Assembly (NCBI GenBank): GCA_963807235.1 | Contig: CAWEBF010000015.1 | Span: forward strand, 62,001-126,000 | Length of the DNA stretch: 64,000 nucleotides | Reading direction: 5' to 3' | Source of the DNA: CAWEBF01 sp963807235 | GTDB lineage: Bacteria > Acidobacteriota > Vicinamibacteria > Vicinamibacterales > UBA2999 | Shown: one piece after another, positions 8,526 through 17,120 of the stretch | How the letters are laid out: the number at the start of each line of letters is the position of its first letter | Numbering within the stretch: position 1 is the stretch's first letter | Notes under the pieces: generated by a model | Database searches by the model: none | What the model saw: only the letters and a program-made list of their open reading frames with translations | Told to the model about the DNA's origin: nothing | Made by a program: the position numbers and the translations under genes

Positions 8526-9615
8526 GTGGGCGCCTCACTGTTGACGGTCGCCTGCATCGTCGCTATCGGCTGCGCCCCGTTGTTTGGCCGTCCGAAGCCG
8601 ACGCAGATTGACAACCCAAATCAGGTCGACGCTTTGACCCGTGCCCAGGTCTGGCAGCCGACCAACGTCGAGTCCATGGACGTGCGGCGCGGGCCGCGCG
8701 ACCGGGGCGCGTTCGCCCCGATGGCAACCATCAACTGCCGCCACATGGAGAAGGACACAGGAGGCAAGACCCCGAAGTTCGCCTGCGCTGATGGGCGGCG
8801 ACGAGCTGAAGGTCAAATACGGACGCGACAACGGCGAGGTCTACGCCGAGGTGGCCGCTTCACGATTGCTCTGGGCGCTCGGGTTCGGCGCCGACCGCGT
8901 GTATCCGGTTCGAGTGATTTGCACCGGATGTCCCGAGTCCTTGAAAGCCGACAGCCGGCGTCCCGACGGCCGCGCGGTCTTCGAATACGCCGTCGTCGAT
9001 CGCGAGGTCGAAGGGTATTCGGTGCCTGGGTGGGAGGAGCCCGGATGGGCGTGGCCGGATCTCGATCGCCTGAACCCCGCCGCCGGCGGCGCTCCCAAGG
9101 CCCATCGTGATGCCCTGACCCTGCTCGCCGTACTGATCCAGCACACCGACAGCAAACGTGAGCAGCAGCGGTTCATCTGCCTGGGTCCGCCGAGCAACGG
9201 CGACAACTGCGCGCGCCCCTTCCTGATGATCGCCGACGTGGGCAAAACGTTCGGCAAGGCGAACGCGCTCAACAAGGACGAGCCCGGCAGCGTGAATCTG
9301 CAGAACTGGCGGGCAGAAACAGTATGGCGGGATGCGCCGCAATGTGTGGGGAACCTTCCCCAGTCGTTGACGGGGACGCTGCACAATCCGGTCATCTCGG
9401 AAGAGGGCCGGCGCTTCCTGGCCGGCTTGCTGTCGCGATTGACGGAACGGCAGATGCGCGACCTGTTCGAGACGGCGCGCTTTGCGTCCAGACCACCCGG
9501 CGGAGACGGCGCAGCAGCCTCCGTGCAGGACTGGGTTGACGCGTTCAAAGGGAAGATCGCGGAGGTCGTCAACCGAACCTGCTCGCCAGTCACGCAGGCT
9601 GCCGACGCCCGATGA
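8526..9615 (+). CDS. Kinase-fold-like lipoprotein of unknown function, one frameshift
   Basis: No named family is recognised. The GTG start at 8526 opens a signal peptide with lipobox-like VAIGC, so the product is probably a lipoprotein. The N-terminal frame ends near 8790 (TPKFACA), and the remaining part continues in another frame from LMGGDELKVKYG. The layout resembles an atypical kinase: KVKYG (candidate beta-3 lysine), GEVYAEVAASRLLWALGF (candidate alpha-C glutamate), QHTDSKREQQ (catalytic-loop-like HxDxK) and IADVGKTFG (metal-binding DxG). Two paired cysteines occur in VICTGCP. The stop overlaps the DUF4956 start (ATGA), so the two are translated together. The kinase reading is inference. 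Confidence 0.55.
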
Positions 9616-10412
9616 CGAGCGCTCTCGTCCGGTTCGCCGGCATCCTGCTGGTCGTGCTCTCTGTCTCGCGAGCAGACGTCATGGCGTGGCAGCCGGCTCC
9701 CACTCCGGAGCCGGCCGATCAGGACGTCGCGACGCCTCAGGCCCCGCCGGATCTCGTTGACAACGACACGCCGGACTTCGGTTCACAGCTTCTCCGCCTG
9801 TCCGAAGCCGCTTGGCGTCTGCCCCTGGCCGCCGGCCTGGCATTCCTGATGGCGATGCGGCCGCGCCGCCGGGGGGCGGGGCCGCGCAATCCGTCGGTCA
9901 TCCAGACGCAGATCATTCTGTCCATCATCGGCGCACTTGTGATGCTGGTCGTTGGCACAAGCCTGGCGCGCGCGTTCGGCATCGTTGGCGCCGCCGGCCT
10001 GGTGCGGTACCGCGCCAAGGTGGAGGACAACAAGGACGCCGGCGTGATGTTGTCCACCCTCGCCATCGGGCTGGCCGCCGGCGTCGGCCTCTACCTGCTG
10101 GCGATCTTCGGTACCTTGTTCGTCATCGCCGTGCTGTGGGGCGTCGAGTCGGGCGAGCCGGACGCGACCCGTCTCTTGCTGCTCAAGGTGAAGACCAAGG
10201 ATCCCGCCAACCTCAAGGGCCGCATCGAACAGCTGCTGCAGCGCCATCACGCCACCCACGAAGTCCGAGCCGTGTCCCAGGACGAGCTGCAGTTCGAGGT
10301 ACAGTGGCCGCTCGAACGGCCCACCGATCGCGTGTCCGAGGCAATCCTGGCCCTCGGGCCGAAGGACGAGACCGAGGTCGAGTGGGAGGAGAAGTCGAAC
10401 AAGAAGAAATAG
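9612..10412 (+). CDS. DUF4956-like polytopic membrane protein
   Basis: This 266-residue protein has a signal-like N-terminus, a Pro-rich linker and three to four membrane helices (about residues 70-85, 100-120, 125-140 and 155-180). The conserved block ARAFGIVGAAGLVRYRAKV followed by EDNKDA and a C-terminal cytosolic alpha/beta domain (LLLLKVKTKDPANLKGRIE) are typical of DUF4956. In other bacteria DUF4956 genes sit with CotH-type kinases and VTC polyphosphate polymerase domains. Here it overlaps a kinase-like lipoprotein gene by 4 bp and faces a PPK2 gene 7 bp away. A role in phosphate or polyphosphate handling at the envelope is inferred. Confidence 0.7.
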   Translation: MTSALVRFAGILLVVLSVSRADVMAWQPAPTPEPADQDVATPQAPPDLVDNDTPDFGSQLLRLSEAAWRLPLAAGLAFLMAMRPRRRGAGPRNPSVIQTQIILSIIGALVMLVVGTSLARAFGIVGAAGLVRYRAKVEDNKDAGVMLSTLAIGLAAGVGLYLLAIFGTLFVIAVLWGVESGEPDATRLLLLKVKTKDPANLKGRIEQLLQRHHATHEVRAVSQDELQFEVQWPLERPTDRVSEAILALGPKDETEVEWEEKSNKKK

Positions 10413-10419
10413 CGCGCGC

Positions 10420-11283
10420 TCAGGCGCGAAGCCGGCGGCGGGCGTGCTTCAGCATCCGCAGGTCCTTGCGCGTCAGCTGTGGCGCGTCCAGCTTCAGGCC
10501 TTCCAGCACATCGATGGCGATGCGCGCCACGACCAGGTGGGTAAACCACTTGTTGTCGGCTGGCACGACGAACCAGGGGGCGTAATCGGTGCTCGTCGCC
10601 CGCAACATGGCCTCGTACGCCGTCATGTAGGGCTTCCACTTGAGCCGGGTATTCAAGTCGTTCACCGAGAACTTCCACCGCTTGGCCGGGTCGTCGAGCC
10701 TCTCGATGAACCGCCGGCGCTGCTCGGTCTTCGACACGTTCAGAAAAATTTTGCGGATTACCGTACCGTTCCGGGTGAGATAGCGCTCGATGCTGCGGAT
10801 GTCCTCGAAGCGTTGGCGCATCAACGCCTCCACCTTCTCGGGGTCGGCGTTCCCGTTGAGCACAGCGGGGTTGACCTGCGGCACGAGGACGTCCTCGTAA
10901 TACGAGCGGTTGAAGATGCCGATGCGGCCGCGCTCCGGCAGGGACTTCATGCACCGCCACATGAAGTCGTGCTTCAGTTCCTCGGCCGAGGGAGCCTTGA
11001 ACGCGAACACCTGGGTGACCTTCGGGTCCAGGCCGCGCATCACGTGCTTCACGGCGCTGTCTTTTCCCGCCCCGTCCATCGCCTGCAACACGAAGAGCAC
11101 CGACCACTGGCTCTGGGCCGCCAGCAGTTCCGTGAGCCCATAGAGGTGGTGGACGCTCTTCGCGAGGATCTTGCGCGCGTCGTCCTTTGTGTCGAAAGGG
11201 GCCGTGTCCGCCGGGTCGAATCGCGACAGCGAGAACGGACGAGACGACGGCGGGACGCGAAACCGCTCGATATCGAAACGCAT
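10420..11283 (-). CDS. ppk2: Polyphosphate kinase 2 family
   Basis: This cytoplasmic kinase of 287 residues transfers phosphate between polyphosphate and nucleotides. The Walker A loop AMDGAGKDSA is at about residues 67-76. The second PPK2 signature, IGIFNRSYYEDVLVP, and the lid region with RRRFIERLDDPAKRWKFS are present. The length fits a single-domain class I or III PPK2, but the nucleotide preference (ADP, GDP or AMP) cannot be told from sequence alone. It converges on the DUF4956 gene with only 7 bp between stops. The ATG start has no strong ribosome binding site. Confidence 0.93.
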   Translation of the reverse strand: MRFDIERFRVPPSSRPFSLSRFDPADTAPFDTKDDARKILAKSVHHLYGLTELLAAQSQWSVLFVLQAMDGAGKDSAVKHVMRGLDPKVTQVFAFKAPSAEELKHDFMWRCMKSLPERGRIGIFNRSYYEDVLVPQVNPAVLNGNADPEKVEALMRQRFEDIRSIERYLTRNGTVIRKIFLNVSKTEQRRRFIERLDDPAKRWKFSVNDLNTRLKWKPYMTAYEAMLRATSTDYAPWFVVPADNKWFTHLVVARIAIDVLEGLKLDAPQLTRKDLRMLKHARRRLRA

Positions 11284-11367
11284 GGATCACTGGGTAGCTC
11301 AGCAACAACAATGCCAGAGCGCGGTCGGGCTAGGAACGCCACTTGCAGAGTTTTCCGCCGACTAGTT

Positions 11368-11958
11368 ATGAGCCACTCGACTCGCACGATCGCTGGCGGC
11401 GTCCTTGTGCTCATCAGTTGGGCACTTGTGGATCAGTTGGCGTTCGTCGCCCCGCAGGCACCGCCGGCCGTGAACCAGGACGCCCGGGCCCTCGCCGACT
11501 TCAAGGCGCGAGTGGACACCTACGCGACCTTGCGCCAGAAGGTGGACGCGGCGTTGCCACAGTTGAGCAAGGAGGCCACTCCCCAGGAGATCGACCGGCA
11601 TCAGCGGTCCTTGCTGGCCGGCATCACCGCCGCGCGCGCGGGCGCGAAGCCAGGAGACCTCTTCACGCCGCCGATTCAACGGACGATCAAGGCGCTGATC
11701 GCGCGTGCCTTTGCCGCCGGCAACTCGAAAACGCTTCGGGAATCGATTCAAGACGAAAACCCCGGCCCGGTAAGGATCACCGTCAACAGCCCCTACCCCG
11801 ACGCACTGCCTCTGGCAAACATGCCGGCGGAGCTGCTGAAAAACCTGCCAACGCTCCCCGAGGTTGTCGAGTACCGGTTCGTCGGCGAGTCGCTGATCCT
11901 GCTGGATTCGGCCGCGCATCTCATCGTCGACATCATCCCGGGGGCGATGCCGAAGTAG
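11368..11958 (+). CDS. Uncharacterised exported protein
   Basis: This is a 196-residue protein with one N-terminal hydrophobic segment (TIAGGVLVLISWALV), followed by an Ala-rich linker and a mainly helical region. The segment ADFKARVDTYATLRQKVD and the phrase LFTPPIQRTIKALI recall a recurrent family of acidobacterial proteins with no known function. No catalytic motif is seen. The downstream metallophosphoesterase lipoprotein starts 4 bp after its stop, so the two are probably one operon. Confidence 0.6.
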   Translation: MSHSTRTIAGGVLVLISWALVDQLAFVAPQAPPAVNQDARALADFKARVDTYATLRQKVDAALPQLSKEATPQEIDRHQRSLLAGITAARAGAKPGDLFTPPIQRTIKALIARAFAAGNSKTLRESIQDENPGPVRITVNSPYPDALPLANMPAELLKNLPTLPEVVEYRFVGESLILLDSAAHLIVDIIPGAMPK

Positions 11959-11962
11959 GCCG

Positions 11963-12923
11963 ATGCAAGGAACTCTACGACTCCTGCCGGCCGCCCTGCT
12001 CGCGCTGACGGTCGGCGCCTGCCAGACGATTGGCGGCGGGGAGATCTCCACCGTTACCACGGTGCCCGCCCTCTCGCCCGCCGTACCGACGGCTCTGCCC
12101 AACGCGGCCGATTCGCTGAAGTTCTGCGTGCTCGGCGACTTCGGCACCGGCAGCAGCGCGCAATACCAGCTCGCCGCCCAGATGGCGGCAGTGCACAAGG
12201 CGTTTCCGTTCGAGATGTGCGCGCTGGTCGGCGACAACCTGTACGGCGGCGAGCGCCCGCAGGACTTCCAGAAGAAGTTCGAGATCCCGTACAAGCCGCT
12301 GCTCGACGCCAACGTCAAGTTCTATGCGTCGCTGGGCAACCACGACGCGCGCGAACAGCGCTTCTACAAGCTGTTCAACATGGACGGGAAGCTGTACCTA
12401 CTCCTACAAGGCGCCGAAACAGGACGTGCGCTTCTTCGTTTTGGAGAGCACCTACCCCGTCCCGGCCCAGATTGCCTGGCTCGAAGAGGAGCTGAAGAAG
12501 TCGGGCGAAAAATGGAAGATCGCCTACTTCCATCACCCGTTGTACTCGTCCGCCGGCCGGCACGGATCGGACCTGCAGCTGCGACAAACCCTCGAACCGC
12601 TGTTCACGAAGTATCGTGTCAATGTGGTGTTCACCGGGCACGATCACATCTACGAACGCATCAAGCCGCAAAACGGCATCGCCTATTTCGTGGCCGGATC
12701 CGGCGGACAGCTTCGGGCCGGAGACGGCCGCGGCCGCCAGCCGTTCTCGGACCTGATTGTGGACTCGTCGCAAGTGTTCATGGTCGCGGAGATCTCCGGA
12801 GACCGGATGGTGTTCAACGCAATCAACCGCGCCGGCCGCATCGTGGACTCGGGCGTCGTGATCCGGCAGGAGCTGTCATCCTCGGTGACGTCACACGCGA
12901 CGCCGGCGGCGGCACGGCCATGA
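11963..12923 (+). CDS. Metallophosphoesterase lipoprotein (purple acid phosphatase-like), one frameshift
   Basis: This is a secreted calcineurin-like phosphoesterase. The signal peptide ends in lipobox-like TVGAC. The metal-binding motifs appear in the family order: GDFGTG (D in block I), GDNLYG (GDN), GNHDAR (GNHD), YFHHPLYS (H) and GHDHIYER (GHxH). The frame breaks at about 12399, where one extra C in CTGTACCTACTCC separates DGKLY from YSYKAPK; removing it restores the enzyme. The last bases overlap a small acidic gene (ATGA). The substrate, a periplasmic phosphate ester, is not defined. Confidence 0.85.
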
Positions 12924-13105
12924 GCGCGGTCCAGTCGTCTCCTCCCGAGCAGCCCACGCCGCCGCGCGACGAGAACGATCGCCGGCTGGATCCGTCTCCG
13001 CCGCCGACCACCGATCAGGACATCGACATTGCCGGCACCGAGGCGGACGACAAGAAGGCCCCTGGCCCGAACGCTCCGCCGGCGCCCGAGCGCCAGGATC
13101 GGTGA
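12920..13105 (+). CDS. Acidic Pro-rich microprotein with TDQDIDIAGTEAD motif
   Basis: This 61-residue protein is rich in Pro, Asp and Glu and has no hydrophobic segment. Its ATG overlaps the stop of the metallophosphoesterase gene (ATGA), and its stop lies 1 bp before the fumarase GTG. The central motif TDQDIDIAGTEADD reappears almost unchanged in the 62-residue protein at 14980. This conservation, the coupling and the proper start support a real gene. The function is unknown; the composition suggests an intrinsically disordered protein. Confidence 0.55.
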   Translation: MSAVQSSPPEQPTPPRDENDRRLDPSPPPTTDQDIDIAGTEADDKKAPGPNAPPAPERQDR

Positions 13106-13106
13106 G

Positions 13107-14556
13107 GTGAGGCGCCAACCCCAATCCAACGAGCACACCCGGCTCGAACACGATGCGCTCGGGCCCGTGCCCGTTCCCCTGACCCGGCTCTGGGGAGCGG
13201 TGACCGAGCGGTCGCGATCGCACTTCGCGATCGGGGATCCCGCCGCCTACCGGTGGCCGCGCGGGGTCATTCGTGCATTCGGGCTGATCAAGCAGGCCGC
13301 CGCCGCGGCCAACCTGGCCGTGGGCACGATCGAGGCGACCGTGGCCGACCTGATTCGGCAGGCGGCCGACGAAGTGGTTGCCGGACGGCTGGACGACGAG
13401 TTCCCTCTTGGCGTGTTCCAGACGGGGTCCGGCACCCACAGCAACATGAATGCGAACGAGGTGATCGCGAACCGCGCCAACCAGCTGGCGGGCCAGGAAC
13501 CAGGCACGTATAGCCCCGTGCACCCGAACGACCACGTGAACCACGGTCAGTCGTCGAACGATGTATTTCCCACCGTGATGCACCTGGCCACGCTGGAGGC
13601 GCTGGACCGGCTGGACGAGGCCGTGGCGCTACTTCAAGCCGCGTTCGTCGAGCGTGCCGGCCGCTGGAGCGAGATTCCGATGTTGGGCCGGACCCACCTG
13701 CAGGATGCGACGCCGATCATGCTGGGCGACGTGGTCGCCACCTGGGCCGCGCAGCTCGAGTACGGACGCGCCAGGCTCAGGAGCGCGCGCACCGGCTTGT
13801 ACGAGCTGCCGTTGGGCGCCACGGCGGTGGGGTCGGGCCTCAACGCGCACCGCGACTTCGGCCGCATGGCCATCGCGCAACTGGCGGATGCGACCGGTTA
13901 TCCGCTGGCGCAGGCCGCCGATCTCGGAGCCGGCCTCTCGGCGCACGACGCCATGGAAACGGCAAGCAGCGCCATGCGGGGCCTGGCCGGGGCGCTCTTC
14001 AAGATGGCCAACGACATTCGGCTGTACGGCTCGGGCCCGCGCGGCGGTCTCGGAGAACTGACGCTTCCCGCCAACGAGCCCGGGTCGTCGATGATGCCGG
14101 GCAAAGTGAACCCGAGTCAGTGCGAGGCGCTCACGATGGTGGCCGTACACGTCTTCGGATGCGACGCCGCGGTGGCGTGGGCCAACGCCCAGGGTCCCCT
14201 CCAGCTCAACGTGTACAAGCCCGTGATTCTGCACAACGTGCTCGAACCCGCGCGTCTGCTGCGCGATGCCTGCCTGGCTTTCAACGAGGTACTGCGTCTC
14301 GGGGTTGGAGCCGGACATCGCCCGCATCGATGCCCACCTGCAGGCCTCACTGATGCTCGTGACCGCGCTTGTGCCGCACATCGGCTACGACCGCGCCGCG
14401 GAGTTGGCCCTCGTGGCCCATCGCGAGGGACGCGGATTGCGCGAGGTGGCGGTGGAGACCGGCGTGGTCACCGCGGACCAGTTCGACGCCTGGGTCCGCC
14501 CGGCGGAAATGGCACGACCGCACGGTCGTAAGGCGGGCCCGGATGGGCCTGCCTAG
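13107..14556 (+). CDS. fumC: Class II fumarate hydratase, one frameshift
   Basis: This enzyme interconverts fumarate and malate in the TCA cycle; it is an iron-free homotetramer. The N-terminus TRLEHDALGPVPVP, the GSGTHSNMNANEVIANRA block, the His motif GRTHLQDATPI and the lyase signature GSSMMPGKVNP (about residue 327) are diagnostic of FumC rather than AspA. The reading frame changes near 14295, after FNEVLRL. The C-terminal frame continues ARIDAHLQASLMLVTALVPH to the TAG at 14554-14556. GTG 13107 is the only reasonable start. TCA partners mdh and sucCD lie 26 kb away on the other strand. Confidence 0.92.
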
Positions 14557-14616
14557 CGGGCTATAACTCTGCTGTAATGTCGCCGCGCTGCGCCTGGCAC
14601 GCAGGCAGCGGGGGAA

Positions 14617-14754
14617 CTACTGGCCGGTGTAGGACATCATCCCCAGACCGATCAGCCAGGCGGCCAGCCAGATCTGGGCAACGGCGACGAAGAAGTCCTT
14701 GCGCGTCTGGCGCACCGGGTCATCTTCGTGCATGTTGTGGGTCTCGTTCGTCAT
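14617..14754 (-). CDS. Single-span membrane microprotein (45 residues)
   Basis: The peptide has a charged N-terminus (MTNETHNMHEDDPVRQTRKD) followed by one hydrophobic helix, VAVAQIWLAAWLIGLGMM. ATG 14754 is preceded by CTGGAG at seven bases, a good ribosome binding site, and the longer upstream frame has no coding character. It is too short for a family assignment. It lies alone between the fumarase gene and a stress-type operon. Confidence 0.5.
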   Translation of the reverse strand: MTNETHNMHEDDPVRQTRKDFFVAVAQIWLAAWLIGLGMMSYTGQ

Positions 14755-14979
14755 CGGCGTTCTCCAGGGGTCATGTACGGCACTGCCCTGTTGAGCACAG
14801 GGTGTGCCAATTCTGGACGCGTAAATTACGGGGACTTTCGGACATATGTCTCCCCCAGTGGGAACTTGCTGGCCCACCCCGAGGATTCATACCACCCACA
14901 TCCTTTACCAGGCGTGGATGGGCTTGCGGCCAATGGATCAGTTGGAGGGCCCGGCACGCGCATTGAACCTCCGTGAAGC

Positions 14980-15168
14980 ATGGAACCAACCCCGCCACCT
15001 GAGACAACGTCGCAAGGACGGAATACAGTCGAGGTCGATCCCGATCGCGTGAGTGCAGAGAACGGTCAGACGGATCAGGACATCGATACCGCGGGGACCG
15101 AAGCCGACGAGCCGGCCGTCGGCTCTGCGCTCGACAAAGGGATTGAGCGGGAGTCGGAGGACTTATGA
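14980..15168 (+). CDS. Acidic microprotein, paralogue of the 12920 gene
   Basis: This 62-residue, strongly acidic protein carries TDQDIDTAGTEADEP, which differs by one residue from the motif in the protein at 12920. Both have a Pro-rich N-terminus. Its stop overlaps the start of the PNPOx-like gene (ATGA), so it is translated with it. The function is unknown. The two copies flank fumC and may be remnants of a duplication. Confidence 0.55.
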   Translation: MEPTPPPETTSQGRNTVEVDPDRVSAENGQTDQDIDTAGTEADEPAVGSALDKGIERESEDL

Positions 15169-15683
15169 AGAACGAACTGGCCGAATTCTATGCGCTCGTC
15201 GACGAGCTTGATACGGCGATGATGACCACACGTCAACGTGACGGTCACTTGCGCTCTCGGGCGATGGCGAACCAGCGGCCGGCTGATGGCGCCGATCTAT
15301 GGTTTGTGACGATGGAGCACAGCCCGAAGCTGGCCGACCTGGCTTGGGACCCGCACGTCAACCTCTCCTACTATCGCGATCGCACCCGCGACTGGATCTC
15401 TGTTTCGGGTACTGCCGAGATTTCGCGGGAGCGGGAAAAGATACGAGAGCTGTACGCCCGCGATTGGCAGATCTGGTTCCCGCAGGACGGTGACCCCCGG
15501 CACGGGACCCAAGACGATCCCAGGATGGTCCTGATCGGCGTCACCGTGCATGCCGCCGAGTACCTGAAAGCGGATGCGGCGCCCGTTGCCCTGTTCGAGG
15601 TCGTGAAAGGCTGGTTGACCGGCACGCACACGGAGCTCGGAACTATGCACCACGTGGTCGAGCCCCGGCGTCGCGAGGCCTAG
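15165..15683 (+). CDS. PNPOx-like general stress protein (FMN-binding split barrel)
   Basis: This 172-residue protein of the pyridoxamine-phosphate-oxidase-like family is similar to general stress protein 26. The split-barrel strands MMTTRQRDGHLRSRAMA, LWFVTMEHSPKLADL, VNLSYYRD and WISVSGTAEI are typical, and HLRSRAM is the usual flavin-phosphate contact region. It lacks the substrate residues of a true PdxH, so vitamin B6 synthesis is unlikely. It is translationally coupled to the acidic microprotein and overlaps the 3' end of lspA by 41 bp in convergent orientation. Confidence 0.85.
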   Translation: MKNELAEFYALVDELDTAMMTTRQRDGHLRSRAMANQRPADGADLWFVTMEHSPKLADLAWDPHVNLSYYRDRTRDWISVSGTAEISREREKIRELYARDWQIWFPQDGDPRHGTQDDPRMVLIGVTVHAAEYLKADAAPVALFEVVKGWLTGTHTELGTMHHVVEPRRREA

Positions 15684-16152
15684 CACGGTACGCGTCGAGG
15701 ACAATGATGCCGGTGCCGAGCATGATGGCCATGTCCGCGACATTGAAAATACCGGTTCGTAGCGGACCGATCCCGACGTTCATGAAGTCGATCACCATGC
15801 CATAAGTGATCCGATCGAGGAGGTTTGAGGCACCACCCGCTACGAAGATCGCGACGCCGACGAGAGATCGTCTGGACCAGCGACTCCGCATGGCGACGAC
15901 GGTCACCGCAAGTAAGAGCAACCCATTCCCGACAACGAAGACCGCTGTTCGAACCGGAAGCGGCCAGTCTGCACCGAGACCCAGGAACGCGCCAGTATTC
16001 TCGACGTATTCAAGCCGAAACGTGTCGACCAGGAATGACCGGCTCGACGACTCGGAGAGCGTGGTGGCGGCGACATGCTTGGTCACACGGTCGCAGCCGA
16101 TCGTGGCGCCGATCGCAATGAGCAGGACGAGCCGAAGGCCGATTCGGGTCAT
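15643..16152 (-). CDS. lspA: Lipoprotein signal peptidase (signal peptidase II)
   Basis: LspA is an inner-membrane aspartic peptidase that removes signal peptides from diacylated prolipoproteins. All signatures are present: DRVTK near residue 20, ENTGAFLG, GGASNLLDR (first catalytic Asp) and IFNVADMAI (second catalytic Asp). There are four predicted membrane helices over 169 residues. It would process the many lipoproteins in this window (the M2 peptidase, the kinase-like protein, the phosphoesterase and the pilus lipoproteins). The C-terminal tail ARPRDAGARPRGA overlaps the convergent PNPOx-like gene. Confidence 0.95.
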   Translation of the reverse strand: MTRIGLRLVLLIAIGATIGCDRVTKHVAATTLSESSSRSFLVDTFRLEYVENTGAFLGLGADWPLPVRTAVFVVGNGLLLLAVTVVAMRSRWSRRSLVGVAIFVAGGASNLLDRITYGMVIDFMNVGIGPLRTGIFNVADMAIMLGTGIIVLDAYRARPRDAGARPRGA

Positions 16153-16401
16153 GGTGAGGCCAGTCTAGCAGCCGGTCGTCACCAGGGTGATCTCGTCACG
16201 CGGCCTGGTGATAATCCTCCGCCAGTGCTGACACGAGACGCGCCGCGGGGACTTCGGGCGGCGCCGTAACCAATGCGCCGTCCACCGCGCCCCGGAGGGC
16301 ATCGAAGCAGGCTGGGTCGAGCGCGGTCCCCACCTCGCGCCGCATCGGTGGAGGTCGGGCGCCGCTGCAGCGAATAGGCGCGAGGTGTGCAGTTCTGGGC
16401 G
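16153..16401. other. Gap with no confident gene
   Basis: Between the lspA start and the methyltransferase stop I see only a possible 49-residue minus-strand frame (ATG at 16345 to stop at 16196) ending LVSALAEDYHQAA. It has no ribosome binding site, no family signature and the usual GC-rich open-frame bias, so I do not call it. Confidence 0.3.
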
Positions 16402-17093
16402 TCAGCGCGGCGCGCCGAGGCCCAGCAACAGACGGTTCTTCGGCGTGATGTCCTTGGGAATCGTCTGCGTCCAGACGCGGTAGCCCTTCGCCTCGAGCCG
16501 CGTGGCGCGGGTCACGTCGATCGCCAGCGCCGGGTCCAGCCAGCCCGTCAACGGTGTGCGCCGTCGAAGGCGCCGGCATCGTGGCAGCACGGCAGCACGG
16601 CCACGCGGGCACCCGCGGCTGCGGCCAGCGACAAGACGTCATCGGTCAGCGACCCGCACGCGTGGCACGACACCACAAGGTCGCCAGACGCGAGAGCCGC
16701 ATCCTGGATGCGGCCCGCATCGAACACGACGCGACCGGCCAGCCGGGACCACTCGCGCGTCAGGGCCTCGTGAAGTTTGGCGGCCGACGGTGGCAACGAT
16801 TCGTCGACGACAATCGCCGACTCCGACGAGTCGTCCAGGAGCAGCAGCGTCTGGGCCAGCAGCCCGTGGCCACCAGCGAGATCCACGACCCGTCCGCCGC
16901 GGAACAGCCGCCTCACGCGCCTGGCCATCTCCCAGGCCTCGAACAGTTCCTTGCGCGGCAGGCATCCCGCGCTGCACACCGCCCTCCCCAGCCGATCGAA
17001 CAGCGATCCGCCCGGAAACCGCCCCAGGTCGTGCTCCGTCAAGCGGTTCCCGGATGAGCGACCGAAAGTCCGGGCAGTTTGTGACTTGTGCAT
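16402..17093 (-). CDS. Class I SAM-dependent methyltransferase, one frameshift
   Basis: This soluble protein of about 230 residues has a Rossmann methyltransferase motif I, VVDLAGGHGLLAQTLLLL, with the acidic end of strand 2 at AIVVDES. VVSCHACGSLTD and VAVLPCCHD resemble the post-motif strands of the GSTCD/methyltransferase-like group. The frame breaks near 16558 after CCHDAGAFDGAH. The C-terminus continues in another frame as PLTGWLDPALAIDVTRATRL to GLGAPR. The ATG at 17093 lies inside an R1 repeat arm, so TTG 17042 may be the native start. The substrate is unknown. Confidence 0.7.
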
Positions 17094-17109
17094 TGTGAAT
17101 TGTGAATTA
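17080..17109 (+). repeat. R1 half-element (TTGTGAA heptads)
   Basis: This 30 bp run is made of heptads TTGTGAC, TTGTGCA, TTGTGAA and TTGTGAA. It equals the right arm of the three full R1 elements at 20594, 24441 and 55703. The core palindrome and left arm are absent. It covers the annotated start of the methyltransferase gene. Confidence 0.8.
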
Positions 17110-17120
17110 GCGAGTGGGCC

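Noticed and set aside
14577..14966. 129-residue plus-strand open frame after fumC
   Set aside because: It opposes the better-supported 45-residue membrane peptide and has Cys/Arg-rich composition typical of a shadow frame.
16196..16345. 49-residue minus-strand gene
   Set aside because: It has no ribosome binding site, promoter, homologous motif or coupling. It is probably a chance open frame.
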